DNA of 64,000 bases. It comes from Gallalistipes aquisgranensis (lineage in GTDB: Bacteria > Bacteroidota > Bacteroidia > Bacteroidales > Rikenellaceae). The notes under the pieces were generated by a model that did no database searches, was not told the DNA's origin, and saw nothing but the letters and a program-made list of their open reading frames with translations. The position numbers were made by a program, and so were the translations under genes. Of this stretch, positions 8,589 through 17,612 are shown piece after piece. Numbering within the stretch: position 1 is the stretch's first letter; every line of letters begins with the position of its first letter. The stretch lies in NCBI RefSeq assembly GCF_014982715.1, contig NZ_JADCJY010000001.1, forward strand, positions 1,736,001 to 1,800,000. Reading direction: 5' to 3'.

Positions 8589-10088
8589 CTACTTGCCGGA
8601 ATAACACATCCGGAGCACTTTGTCGGCATAACGCTCCCCGAGCAGTATCTGGCCGTCACGGCTGAAATGGGGATCGGTTTCGTCCTTGAGCATGCCGGCC
8701 CCTTCGGCGCTGACGCAATCGCTGTTGGGAATGAACTCGGAGACCGTGCGGATCATCTCGTTGAATCCGGCCGAAGACGACCGCCAGTAGGCCAGTTCCC
8801 CGCAGACGAACGGCACGTCGGGAACTCCCAGGTCGCTCCGCAGATCGGACACGAACTGTTTCAGCACGGATTTATACCCTTCCGGATCGCCCGAATTGGC
8901 TTCGCCCTGATGCCACAGGATAGCTTTGAGCTCCCCGAACTCCATCGCCTGCCGGGTGCGGCGGACGGCTTCGTCGTAGAGTTTCAGCTTCCCGTATGCG
9001 ATACTGGCCTCGTCGGTGACAGGCCCGGCCGTCTTTTTCCACATGCCGATCGACGATCCTCCCAGGGCATTGACCACCAGCAGGATTTTACGTCCCGTCT
9101 CCTCCGCCACCTTCTTCGAAAATGCATATCCCGGATTGATCTGCTGCATGGATGCCCCTTTACGCACGGTAGAGTATTGGTTGAGCGGATTGTGCGCCTC
9201 GACAGCCACTCCCTCCGTATCGAGCAGCCAGACATTTTCCAGCGTCTCGGTCTCGTCTCCGGGCAGCATGGTCCCGCGTCCGGCCATGTTCGACTGACCG
9301 ATCAGCAGGAAAATATCGAACCCGCCGCTGCCGGGAAAATCGTCCCACGTATATTCCACCTTTTCGGTTCCCGCAATTCCTTCCCGCAGGGCAGGCAGAT
9401 CGTGGTGCATCGTATAGGGCTTGCCATCCTTGGTGACCGTGACCGCCAATTTCGGGGCGGATGCGGGAGGCACCAGACCGGAAGCGGTGAAAGTCGCCGG
9501 ATCGCTGCCGGAAAGATTCACCGCAAGCGGCACCTCGGTCAGCACCCTCTCGTCCCAGCTGCGCGAGGAGAGGCTGAAATTTCTCGGAACACCGGCACAC
9601 ACGGCCTGCACCCGGGAGGCCTCCCCGGGCAATTCGCCCGTGACCTCGACCGACGAGAGGATCGGGCTGAACGAAAGATCGGCCCGTTCGTCCTCCCCCA
9701 CGCAGACCATGCGGCTGGCATAATAAAGAGCGGGAATCCCGGGGGCATCCGTTTTCAGGAAGAGCCGGCAGGAGGACAGGTTGTCCGTCTCCAGCAGCAG
9801 CATGGCTTCGGAATCGTATCCGGCGATCGCCGTCCATACGTAACGGCCCGAAGGAAGTTCCTCGTCGGAAAGAGCATTCAGATCGGTGACGGTCTTCTCC
9901 AACACCTTATCGAAAGAGACGCCGTTGAACACCAACACGCGGAAGGAAGAACCCGCCGAGGCAGGAAGTCCCTCGGCCGTAAACTCGATTCCCGTTCTGA
10001 CCACGGGACCGAAGGCATCCTCGTTCTCTTCGGAACAAGCGCCCAGCAGCAGGGCGACTGCTGCACAATACCACGCGAAACGCTTCAT
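8589..10088 (-). CDS. Mfa2-like domain fused to SGNH/SASA carbohydrate esterase
   Basis: A 499-residue lipoprotein (lipobox LLGAC, Cys18) with two parts. Residues about 30-250 are a Mfa2-like domain paralogous to that of the GLUG protein (SSFRVLVFNG, LPSGRYVWTAIAGYD, DNLSSCRLF). Residues about 258-499 are an SASA/CE6-type SGNH hydrolase: GQSNMAGRG with the nucleophile Ser266, ALGGSSI as the oxyanion block, WHQGEAN, and DPHFSRDGQ carrying the catalytic Asp-x-x-His. Known members remove O-acetyl groups from sialic acid or from xylan. The preceding gene encodes the esterase domain alone. A structural fimbrial-type domain joined to an esterase is unusual. Substrate is not determinable here. Confidence 0.8.
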   Translation of the reverse strand: MKRFAWYCAAVALLLGACSEENEDAFGPVVRTGIEFTAEGLPASAGSSFRVLVFNGVSFDKVLEKTVTDLNALSDEELPSGRYVWTAIAGYDSEAMLLLETDNLSSCRLFLKTDAPGIPALYYASRMVCVGEDERADLSFSPILSSVEVTGELPGEASRVQAVCAGVPRNFSLSSRSWDERVLTEVPLAVNLSGSDPATFTASGLVPPASAPKLAVTVTKDGKPYTMHHDLPALREGIAGTEKVEYTWDDFPGSGGFDIFLLIGQSNMAGRGTMLPGDETETLENVWLLDTEGVAVEAHNPLNQYSTVRKGASMQQINPGYAFSKKVAEETGRKILLVVNALGGSSIGMWKKTAGPVTDEASIAYGKLKLYDEAVRRTRQAMEFGELKAILWHQGEANSGDPEGYKSVLKQFVSDLRSDLGVPDVPFVCGELAYWRSSSAGFNEMIRTVSEFIPNSDCVSAEGAGMLKDETDPHFSRDGQILLGERYADKVLRMCYSGK

Positions 10089-10098
10089 GACGAAGGTC

Positions 10099-10956
10099 CT
10101 ATTTGCGTTTCGACTTACCTTTCTCGGGATAACACATTTTCAGCGCCTTGTCGGCATAACGGCTGCCGATCAGCAACTGTCCGTCACGGCTGAAATGGGG
10201 GTCGCGGTCGTTGATCAGCTGCCCTGCCCCCTCGGCGCTCACCCAGTCGCTGTTGGGAACGAACGTGGAGATCGTGCGGATCATCTCATTGAAACCGGCG
10301 GCCGAAGGACGCCAATGGGCGATCTCCCCGGCGATGAACGGCACATCGGGAGCCTTCAGGTCCTTGCGCAGATTCTCGACCAGCGCGGACAGGCGGGCCT
10401 TGTAGACCTCGGGATTCCGCGCGTCGGCTTCGCCCTGATGCCAGATGATCCCCTTGAGTTCACCGTAGGGCAGCGCCTCGCGGGTGCGACGTATCGCCTC
10501 GGCATAGAGCTGTTTCTCTCCGACCGCGATGCTGCCCTTGTCGGCCACCATCGGAGCGTCTTTCGCCCATGCGCGGATCGAGGAACCGCCCAGCGCATTA
10601 ACCACGAGCAACACCTTGCGTCCCGTCGCCCGGGCCACCTTCTCGCCGAAGGCCGTACCCGGACCGATCTGCTGCATCTTCATCACCTTCCTCACGGACG
10701 AATAACGGTTCAGCGGGTTGCGGGCCGGTTCGGGCTTGCCGTCCGAATTCAGCAGCCACACCCCCTCCATGACACGGGCCGTGTCCTCCGGCAGAATCAT
10801 CTTTCCGCGTCCGGCCATGTTCGACTGACCGATCAGCAGGTAGATGTCATACCCCTCCTTTCCGGACGACTTCCTGGCTTTCCGCCCGCCTCCGGCCACA
10901 CAGGCGGACGAGGCGAAGAATGCCAGCAGGACAACACAAAGTAACGATTTTTTCAT
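10099..10956 (-). CDS. Secreted SGNH/SASA carbohydrate O-acetylesterase
   Basis: A 285-residue exported enzyme; the signal peptide ends near SSACVAGG, which is a weak lipobox. It contains the four SGNH blocks of the SASA/CE6 group: GQSNMAGRG with Ser45, ALGGSSI, WHQGEAD and DPHFSRDGQ near the C-terminus. It would hydrolyse acetyl esters on glycans. It is highly similar to the C-terminal half of the next gene, sharing long blocks around GEL/GEI-A-x-W-R, so the pair arose by tandem duplication. It is first in the leftward operon, 10 bases before the fusion gene, and is divergent from a GH115-like gene. That neighbour makes an acetylated glucuronoxylan-type substrate plausible; sialate is the alternative. 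Confidence 0.8.
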   Translation of the reverse strand: MKKSLLCVVLLAFFASSACVAGGGRKARKSSGKEGYDIYLLIGQSNMAGRGKMILPEDTARVMEGVWLLNSDGKPEPARNPLNRYSSVRKVMKMQQIGPGTAFGEKVARATGRKVLLVVNALGGSSIRAWAKDAPMVADKGSIAVGEKQLYAEAIRRTREALPYGELKGIIWHQGEADARNPEVYKARLSALVENLRKDLKAPDVPFIAGEIAHWRPSAAGFNEMIRTISTFVPNSDWVSAEGAGQLINDRDPHFSRDGQLLIGSRYADKALKMCYPEKGKSKRK

Positions 10957-11012
10957 AAGGCAAGTCAGTTATAGGGTTAACAATCAAAAATAAATTCCGG
11001 ACAGTTTAGGGC

Positions 11013-11038
11013 CAAATTTATATTTTTGAATAAATTTG
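11013..11038. promoter_or_regulatory. Divergent promoter region, back-to-back -7 boxes
   Basis: The intergenic region 10957-11101 is very AT-rich. TAAATTTG reads leftward at 11013-11020 towards the esterase operon, while TATTTTTG (11021-11028) and TAAATTTG (11031-11038) read rightward towards the GH115-like gene. These match the Bacteroidota -7 consensus TAnnTTTG. No good -33 TTTG was found at the usual spacing, so exact start points are uncertain. Confidence 0.5.
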
Positions 11039-11101
11039 TTCTACGAATGTAGTTCTTTTTCAATAAAAAGACAAATTTACCCCATTTAAACTCCTAAAAA
11101 A

Positions 11102-13201
11102 ATGCCCAGACTACTCTATCGGACCGTAGTACTTTCCGTCCTCGCGCTGCTGATGGCAGCCACCGCCGGTTTCGCGGCGGAAAACACCGTCGAACTGACC
11201 CGCGGCCATGTGCGGATCGTCATGGGTGACGACGAACCCGCCCCGCTGGTACTGGCTGTGGAAACCCTGTGCCGCGATTTCCGCACGGTCATGCAGACCG
11301 AAGCCGAAGTGACCGGCAAGCTCCCCGCAAAAAAGAACTTTCCCGTACTGGTGGTCGTCAACCGGGAAACCAACACGCTGAAGCTACCGCTCCGCACACT
11401 CCGTCCGCTGGACGGCTTCGAATCGCACCGGGTGTGGTACGACCCGGCGACGAACCGCATCTACCTCGACGGCGCCGACATGCGGGGAACCATCTATGCG
11501 GTCTACACTTTCAGCGAAAAGTTCCTCGGCGTGCCGCCGCTCTGGTTCTGGTCTCTGTGGGATGCGCAGGAGAAGGAGTCCGTCCGCATACCCGCCGACT
11601 GCGACCTGTATTTCGGTTCTCCCCAGGTGCGCTTCCGCACGTGGCTGCCCAACGACACCGACCTGCTGACCCCGTGGCGCAAACTCTCAGCCGAGAACGA
11701 CGAACTCTGGCTGGAAACCATGCTGCGGCTGAAACTCAACGCGGTGGAGTACGGCAATACGATCGACTTCCCTTACCGCATGACCGCTTCGGCACGCCTG
11801 ACCGCCAAATACGGACTGATCGTCGCCTCGCACCACACGGTCTCGATGAACAGCACCCTCAACGCCTGGCCGAAATACTGGGAAAAGATACGGGGTGTAC
11901 GGCCGGCTCCGGAACTCTCGCTGGCCAATAAGGAGCAACTTTTCGAGTTCTGGGACTACTGTGCCGAAACGGTCACCCGCAACGGTATCGAGAACATCTG
12001 GAACATCGCTTTCCGGGGCGACGGAGACAAACCGTTCTGGATCACCTTCAAGGACGCGCCGGAAGACGAGAAGGAGCGGGGGCGGATCATCACGGAGATG
12101 CTCGCCGTGCAGATGGATCTGATCCGCAAGCACACGAAGGAGGCCGAGCCCTACGTCCGGATCACGTTCTACGACGAAATGGCCGACCTGCTGGCCAAAG
12201 GCTGCGTCACCCCGCCCAAAGGCGAAAACATGATCTGGACCTATGTGGCCGGGCGGCGCGATCACTACCCCTACGACGACATCCAGCAGTTCGATCCCCG
12301 CAACAAGGTGAAGCTCGGCTACTACATGAATTTCCAGTTCTCCTCCACCGGCGCCCACCTGGCCCCGGCCGAAGGGCCGTGGAAGATGGAGTTCAACTAC
12401 CGGTACGTGAACGACAAGTCGCCCCTCTATTTTTCGGTGGTGAATGCGGGCAACTTCCGGGAGTTCCTGCTCACCCTTTCGGCCAACGCCCGGATGCTGT
12501 GGGACTACGGAAGCTATTCGACCGACCCGTTCCTGCGCGAATACGCAGCCATGTACTTCGGGAAAGAACATGCCGAAGCGGTCGCCGGCCTCTACCACGA
12601 CTATTTCTACGCCTACTGGGAACCGAAAAAACCGGACTTTCCGGGCGGCGGACTGGAACGCCAGTACATTTTCCAGGACCAGCGCTACGCACGGGCCATC
12701 GGACAGATCGCTAAAAGATTCTTCACCTACACCCCGAATCCGCTGAAAGACATCGGATACGAACGGGTACCGGGACGCACGTTCCGCATCGACCCGGCCG
12801 ACAACGGCACGGACAACCAGGTGGATGCCATCCTGGCCGGCATGGATGCCGCCATCCCCCGTTTCGAAGCCGTGGCGGAACGCTGCGCACGGATGCAGGA
12901 GCGTCTGCCGGAGGAGCGGAGGTTCTTTTTCGACGCCAACCTGCGGGCCTATGCCGACTACATGTTCCATCTGAGCCGGTCGCTGCGCCATTTCGTGCAC
13001 GCCTACAAGCACCAGCAGGACAAGGAAACGATGCTCGCGGGGCTCGACGGAGCGTATTCGGAGATGGAGGCCGCACGGGCCAGCCTCGCACGCACCCAGC
13101 ACGGCGCATTCGAATCCTGGTATGCGGGCGACAAGCGGTTCGGCTTCGAGTCGCTCCTGCGCGATATCAGACGGGTAAGGGAACTGGGCGCAAAAAAGTG
13201 A
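11102..13201 (+). CDS. GH115-like glycoside hydrolase, secreted
   Basis: A 699-residue protein with a signal peptide (hydrophobic LSVLALLMAAT, cleavage near residue 25). Residues about 30-160 resemble the beta/alpha domain that precedes the barrel in GH115 and related exo-glycosidases. The barrel region carries KYGLIVASHHT and IWNIAFRGDGDK, which align in kind with the KYGIVMGSSH and MRGxxDG motifs of GH115 alpha-glucuronidases. GH115 enzymes remove glucuronic acid side chains from xylan or arabinogalactan and are usually over 800 residues, so this one is short and divergent. Its divergent neighbour is a carbohydrate esterase operon, and a double hairpin follows it. The family call is moderate; substrate is inference. 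Confidence 0.65.
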   Translation: MPRLLYRTVVLSVLALLMAATAGFAAENTVELTRGHVRIVMGDDEPAPLVLAVETLCRDFRTVMQTEAEVTGKLPAKKNFPVLVVVNRETNTLKLPLRTLRPLDGFESHRVWYDPATNRIYLDGADMRGTIYAVYTFSEKFLGVPPLWFWSLWDAQEKESVRIPADCDLYFGSPQVRFRTWLPNDTDLLTPWRKLSAENDELWLETMLRLKLNAVEYGNTIDFPYRMTASARLTAKYGLIVASHHTVSMNSTLNAWPKYWEKIRGVRPAPELSLANKEQLFEFWDYCAETVTRNGIENIWNIAFRGDGDKPFWITFKDAPEDEKERGRIITEMLAVQMDLIRKHTKEAEPYVRITFYDEMADLLAKGCVTPPKGENMIWTYVAGRRDHYPYDDIQQFDPRNKVKLGYYMNFQFSSTGAHLAPAEGPWKMEFNYRYVNDKSPLYFSVVNAGNFREFLLTLSANARMLWDYGSYSTDPFLREYAAMYFGKEHAEAVAGLYHDYFYAYWEPKKPDFPGGGLERQYIFQDQRYARAIGQIAKRFFTYTPNPLKDIGYERVPGRTFRIDPADNGTDNQVDAILAGMDAAIPRFEAVAERCARMQERLPEERRFFFDANLRAYADYMFHLSRSLRHFVHAYKHQQDKETMLAGLDGAYSEMEAARASLARTQHGAFESWYAGDKRFGFESLLRDIRRVRELGAKK

Positions 13202-13304
13202 AAAAAAAGCAACACGGATACAATAAAACGACCGGACACACCGTTTTCTTTCCGAAACGCCTGCAAAAGAAGGTTAGTATTAGGATAAAAGGTTAGTTAG
13301 GTCG

Positions 13305-13361
13305 TTCCCCGCAAGGGGAATAAAAAGTCCCGGAGACGCTGCTGCGTTCCCGGGATTTTTT
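13305..13361 (+). terminator. Double hairpin terminator after GH115-like gene
   Basis: A first small hairpin (TTCCCC 13305-13310, GGGGAA 13315-13320) is followed by a second (TCCCGG 13328-13333, CCGGGA 13350-13355) with A-tract before and six Ts after. The second looks like a proper intrinsic terminator and may work in both directions. Confidence 0.65.
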
Positions 13362-13483
13362 CGTAAAACGAAGGCCCCGGCCGGATTTAGGAACAAATTA
13401 CGGGACGGGAATTGTAAATACGGAGAAATAGTCCTATTTTAGCGTTCCCAAAATATCCTCTACTGAGAAAAATTTTGAAAAGC

Positions 13484-14800
13484 ATGAAAATCGCCATCGT
13501 AGGAACCGGATACGTAGGACTGGTGACAGGAACCTGTTTCGCCGAAATGGGCATCGACGTCACCTGCGTGGATGTCGATACGCACAAGATAGAGAACCTG
13601 CGCAACGGGATCATTCCCATTTACGAACCGGGGCTCGAAGCGCTGGTGCACAATAACGCGAAAGCCGGACGCCTTCATTTCGAAACACGGCTGGCCGACG
13701 TGGTCAATCACGTGGACATCATCTTCTCCGCCGTGGGAACCCCTCCCAACGAGGACGGGAGCGCCGACCTGAAATACGTGCTGGAGGTGGCCCGCGAAGT
13801 GGGCCGCACCATGGACGGATACAAACTGCTGGTGACCAAGAGTACCGTCCCCGTAGGCACGGCCCGCAAGGTGAAGGAAGCGGTCGCGGAAGAGCTGGCG
13901 AAACGCGGCATGTCCTGCAAGTTCGACGTGGCGTCCAATCCCGAATTCCTGAAGGAGGGGGATGCCATCAACGACTTCAGCCGCCCCAACCGGATCGTGG
14001 TGGGCGTGGAGTCCGACCTGGCCCGGGCCATGATGGACAGCCTCTACAAACCCTTCACGCTGAACGGACACCCGATCATCTTCATGGACATTCCCTCGGC
14101 CGAGATGACCAAATACGCCGCCAACGCCATGCTGGCCACGCGCATCAGTTTCATGAACGACATCGCCAACCTGTGCGAAATCGTGGGAGCCGACGTCTCG
14201 ATGGTGCGCAAGGGCATCGCCACGGACGAACGGATCGGCAGCCGTTTCCTCTACGCGGGGTGCGGCTACGGGGGTTCCTGCTTCCCGAAGGACGTGAAGG
14301 CCCTGGTCAACACGGCGCACGAGAACGGTTACCGGCTGCGTGTGCTCGAAGCGGTCGAGGCGGTGAACGACGACCAGAAACGGATCGTCTTCCGGAAGCT
14401 GTACGACCATTTCGGCGGCGACCTCGCAGGCAAACGGATCGCCTTGTGGGGCCTTTCGTTCAAGCCCCAGACCGATGACATGCGGGAAGCTCCCTCGCTG
14501 ACCGTGATCGACGCCCTGCTCCGGGCGGGATGTACGGTCCGGGCCTACGACCCGATCGCCATGGAGGAATCCAAACGCAGGATCGGGGATCGCATCGCTT
14601 ACGCGCAGGACCTCTACGAAGCGGTCGAGGGGGCCGACGCCGTGCTGCTGCTGACCGAATGGAAAGAGTTCCGGCTCCCCGACTGGGAACGGGTGCGGGA
14701 GAGCATGCGGACCCCCGTCGTGGTGGACGGACGCAACATTTACGACAAGAGACAACTGGAACGCAACGGATTCGCCTACATGGGAATCGGCATCAAATAG
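13484..14800 (+). CDS. ugd: UDP-glucose 6-dehydrogenase
   Basis: A 438-residue enzyme of the UDP-glucose/GDP-mannose dehydrogenase family, converting UDP-glucose to UDP-glucuronate with two NAD+. The N-terminal Rossmann motif is [12 protein letters not shown]; the active-site Cys lies in [23 protein letters not shown] and [18 protein letters not shown] are the usual conserved blocks. I place the start at the ATG that begins [10 protein letters not shown] rather than the TTG three codons upstream. The stop is followed 8 bases later by the decarboxylase that uses its product, so the pair makes UDP-xylose. The region upstream ends with a terminator, so a promoter should lie in about 13370-13480. 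Confidence 0.95.
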   Translation: MKIAIVGTGYVGLVTGTCFAEMGIDVTCVDVDTHKIENLRNGIIPIYEPGLEALVHNNAKAGRLHFETRLADVVNHVDIIFSAVGTPPNEDGSADLKYVLEVAREVGRTMDGYKLLVTKSTVPVGTARKVKEAVAEELAKRGMSCKFDVASNPEFLKEGDAINDFSRPNRIVVGVESDLARAMMDSLYKPFTLNGHPIIFMDIPSAEMTKYAANAMLATRISFMNDIANLCEIVGADVSMVRKGIATDERIGSRFLYAGCGYGGSCFPKDVKALVNTAHENGYRLRVLEAVEAVNDDQKRIVFRKLYDHFGGDLAGKRIALWGLSFKPQTDDMREAPSLTVIDALLRAGCTVRAYDPIAMEESKRRIGDRIAYAQDLYEAVEGADAVLLLTEWKEFRLPDWERVRESMRTPVVVDGRNIYDKRQLERNGFAYMGIGIK

Positions 14801-14808
14801 AGAGACGC

Positions 14809-15744
14809 ATGAGCCGCATACTGATTACGGGCGGAGCCGGATTCATCGGTTCCCATCTTTGTGAGAGACTGCTCCGCGAGGGCAACGACGTGATCTGTCT
14901 GGATAACTATTTCACGGGCAGCAAGGACAACATACGCCACCTGATGGACGACCATCATTTCGAGCTGGTGCGCCATGACGTGACGACCCCCTACCACGCC
15001 GAAGTGGACGAAATCTACAACCTGGCCTGCCCCGCCTCGCCGGTACATTACCAGTACAACCCGATCAAGACGACGAAGACCTCGGTGCTCGGGGCGATGA
15101 ACATGCTGGGACTGGCCAAGCGCACCCGGGCCAAAATCCTCCAGGCGTCCACCAGCGAGGTGTACGGTGATCCGGCCGTCCATCCGCAGGTGGAGTCGTA
15201 CTGGGGCAACGTCAACCCGATCGGAATCCGTTCCTGCTACGACGAAGGGAAACGGTGCGCCGAAACACTGTTCATGGATTACCACCGCCAGAACGGCGTC
15301 CGCATCAAGATCGTGCGCATTTTCAACACCTACGGCCCGAGGATGAACCCCGACGACGGGCGGGTCGTGTCGAATTTCATCGTGCAGGCCCTGCGCGGCG
15401 AGGAGATCACCATTTACGGGGACGGTTCGCAGACGCGCAGTTTCCAGTATGTAGACGATCTGGTGGAGGCCATGGTGCGCATGATGGCCACCGGCGACGA
15501 CTTCACGGGCCCCGTCAATACGGGGAATCCCGGAGAGTTCACCATGCTCGAACTGGCGGAGATGGTGATCCGGCTGACGGGATCGAAATCCCGTCTCGTG
15601 TTCAGACCCCTGCCCAGCGACGACCCCCGCCAGCGCAAACCCGACATCGCGCTGGCCAGAGAGAAGCTCGGCGGATGGGAACCGCGCATCGGGCTGGAAG
15701 AGGGACTGAAAAAGACGATCGCCTATTTCGAAAGCCTCATTTAA
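14809..15744 (+). CDS. UDP-glucuronate decarboxylase (UDP-xylose synthase)
   Basis: A 311-residue extended short-chain dehydrogenase. The NAD motif [10 protein letters not shown] is near the N-terminus, followed by [11 protein letters not shown]. The catalytic tyrosine-lysine pair is in [11 protein letters not shown], preceded by STSEVYGDP; the [10 protein letters not shown] and DGSQTRSF blocks are typical of UXS. It oxidises and decarboxylates UDP-glucuronate to UDP-xylose. I chose the ATG giving [11 protein letters not shown], 8 bases after the ugd stop; the frame is open further upstream but only inside ugd. Together with ugd it supplies UDP-xylose, presumably to the adjacent glycosyltransferase. 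Confidence 0.93.
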   Translation: MSRILITGGAGFIGSHLCERLLREGNDVICLDNYFTGSKDNIRHLMDDHHFELVRHDVTTPYHAEVDEIYNLACPASPVHYQYNPIKTTKTSVLGAMNMLGLAKRTRAKILQASTSEVYGDPAVHPQVESYWGNVNPIGIRSCYDEGKRCAETLFMDYHRQNGVRIKIVRIFNTYGPRMNPDDGRVVSNFIVQALRGEEITIYGDGSQTRSFQYVDDLVEAMVRMMATGDDFTGPVNTGNPGEFTMLELAEMVIRLTGSKSRLVFRPLPSDDPRQRKPDIALAREKLGGWEPRIGLEEGLKKTIAYFESLI

Positions 15745-15758
15745 ACCGGGATTCCGAC

Positions 15759-16799
15759 ATGAGTTCAAACAGCAAAAATCCGAACGGCATCACGATCCTG
15801 ATCGCCACCTACAACGGGGCGTCCAGGATCGGGGAGACGATCGCCCATATCGGCGCCCAGGAAGGGACGGAGGAGTTCGGCTGCGAACTGATCGTCATCG
15901 ACAACGCCTCCCGCGACGACACGGCGGCCGTAGCCGAAACGGCTTGCGCGCAACTGCCGGAAAACATTCCGTTCCGTATCCTGCACCAACCCGTTCCGGG
16001 GAAAAATGCGGCGCTGGAGATGGGCTATGCGGAAGCACGGTACGAATATGTGCTGATCTGCGACGACGACAACTTTCTCGCACCGGATTACCTGAAAACG
16101 GGTTTCAGGATCATGGAAGCGATTCCCCTGATCGGGGCGCTGGGCGGCCTGGGTGTCGCCGTCTTCGAGGAGGAGGCTCCCCCGTGGTGTCCGGACGGAT
16201 ACGCCTGCGGTCCCCAGGGCAGCCGCAGCGGCGACATATCGGACATCACCAAAGGAGAACGGTGCGCCGTTTTCGGCGCCGGATGCATCTACCGCATGTC
16301 CGCTCTGGACAGATTGCGGGAGTTGGGGTTCGAAAACATCCTCAGCACCCGGCGGGGGCAGAAAGTGGACGCTTCGGGCGAAGATTACGAGCTATGCCAT
16401 GCACTGGCGCTGGCCGGTTATAAAATCTGGTACGACGAACGGCTGGTGTTCCGCCATCTGATGCCGGCTTCGCGCATGACCGTATCCAAACTACTCAGTC
16501 TGAGGCGGGGCGACGGAGTACAGGACTATGTCCTGCGCTTGTACACCAAGGCGCTCCGCCGGCGTTCGATGAGCAACCTCTATCTGGTACGGTTTTGGGT
16601 CAAAAGCCTGTACAAGGCGACGATCGCAACGGTCGAATCCAACCTGAAATACCTGTTCAAACGGAATCTCAAACACCGCTGCCAGGCGGCCTGCGCGAAA
16701 TACCGGCTGCTCACGGTGCTCGACCTTCCCTATTGTGTGCGGGCATCGCAGAAATTCATGAAATTCTGGAGACAGCTGAAAGCGAACCATTACGTATAG
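15759..16799 (+). CDS. Glycosyltransferase family 2
   Basis: A 346-residue GT-A transferase. It begins with ITILIATYNGASRIGETI, has the nucleotide-sugar/metal motif CDDDN at about residue 92, and GEDYELC as the acceptor-side acidic motif at about residue 208. After residue 230 there is a C-terminal part rich in Arg, Lys and aromatics, without clear membrane spans. Such enzymes add one sugar to a growing glycan at the cytoplasmic face. It follows the UDP-xylose genes by 14 bases, so xylosyl transfer is a reasonable guess, but the sequence alone does not give donor or acceptor. Confidence 0.88.
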   Translation: MSSNSKNPNGITILIATYNGASRIGETIAHIGAQEGTEEFGCELIVIDNASRDDTAAVAETACAQLPENIPFRILHQPVPGKNAALEMGYAEARYEYVLICDDDNFLAPDYLKTGFRIMEAIPLIGALGGLGVAVFEEEAPPWCPDGYACGPQGSRSGDISDITKGERCAVFGAGCIYRMSALDRLRELGFENILSTRRGQKVDASGEDYELCHALALAGYKIWYDERLVFRHLMPASRMTVSKLLSLRRGDGVQDYVLRLYTKALRRRSMSNLYLVRFWVKSLYKATIATVESNLKYLFKRNLKHRCQAACAKYRLLTVLDLPYCVRASQKFMKFWRQLKANHYV

Positions 16800-16833
16800 A
16801 GGCACGGATTTCGCAGTATACGTACAACGAAGT

Positions 16834-17565
16834 ATGTTCGGATTCGGAAAAAAGAGAAAAGAGGTACGGCAGTTGATGGACGGCCTGTACGACGTGCACT
16901 GCCACCTGCTGCCGGGGGTTGACGACGGAAGCCCCTCGGCCGAAATCAGCCTGAAACTGCTGGACAAGCTGGCCGGCATGGGGGTGGAGGGCGCCTATCT
17001 GACGCCTCACGTGATGGCCGGCGCCTACGGTAGGAACGACCGTATCTCGCTGAACAGGAAATTCGAAGCGTTCGGTTACGACGGCCCGATAAAGCTGAAA
17101 CTGGCCGCCGAGCACCTGCTCGACGAGAAATTCCCCGTCCATCTCCAGAACGGCCCGCTCACGCTGGCGGACGAATACGTGCTGGTGGAGTTCACCCTCG
17201 GGGGATTCCCCGCCCGTGCGTTCGACCTCCTGTTCGAAATATCCCTGCAAGGCTATACGCCGATCCTCGCCCATCCGGAGCGTTATGCTTTCCTGCAACA
17301 CAGGGTGCAGCGGGAGCAGCTGCTCGGGCGGCTGCTCGACGCGGGATGCAAATTCCAACTGAACCTGTTGTCGCTGACCGGCTGGCACGGAGAACACGCG
17401 AAAAAACTGGCGGAAGAACTCATCCGCCGGGATTTGTACACATTCGTGGGAACGGACCTCCACTCCTTTCCCCACCTGAACGCGATCGAAACCCTCTCAG
17501 TGGAGAGCCGACAGGCGGAAGCCGTGGAAAAACTCAAGGAGAACAACCTGCTGCTGTGGCAATAA
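16834..17565 (+). CDS. CpsB/YwqE-type PHP-domain tyrosine phosphatase
   Basis: A 243-residue PHP-superfamily protein. Metal-binding motifs are visible in order: DVHCHLLPGVDDGS, LTPHVM, AAEHLL, LAHPERY and GTDLHSF. Proteins of this type dephosphorylate tyrosines on capsule-export kinases and regulate polysaccharide chain export. Its position at the end of the ugd-UXS-GT2 operon fits such a role, but no Wzc-like kinase is in the window. The ATG at 16834 begins MFGFGKKRK, matching the short basic N-terminus seen in relatives. Confidence 0.85.
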   Translation: MFGFGKKRKEVRQLMDGLYDVHCHLLPGVDDGSPSAEISLKLLDKLAGMGVEGAYLTPHVMAGAYGRNDRISLNRKFEAFGYDGPIKLKLAAEHLLDEKFPVHLQNGPLTLADEYVLVEFTLGGFPARAFDLLFEISLQGYTPILAHPERYAFLQHRVQREQLLGRLLDAGCKFQLNLLSLTGWHGEHAKKLAEELIRRDLYTFVGTDLHSFPHLNAIETLSVESRQAEAVEKLKENNLLLWQ

Positions 17566-17612
17566 ACGGATGAAACGGCAGGACAGCGGAATATCCGGTC
17601 CGGCCACCGTTT

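Noticed and set aside
5424-10193. A 1589-codon open frame antisense to the GLUG and esterase genes
   Set aside because: It is His/Gly/Arg-rich with no recognisable domain, and the opposite strand carries lipoproteins and complete SGNH motifs. It reflects GC-rich codon bias.
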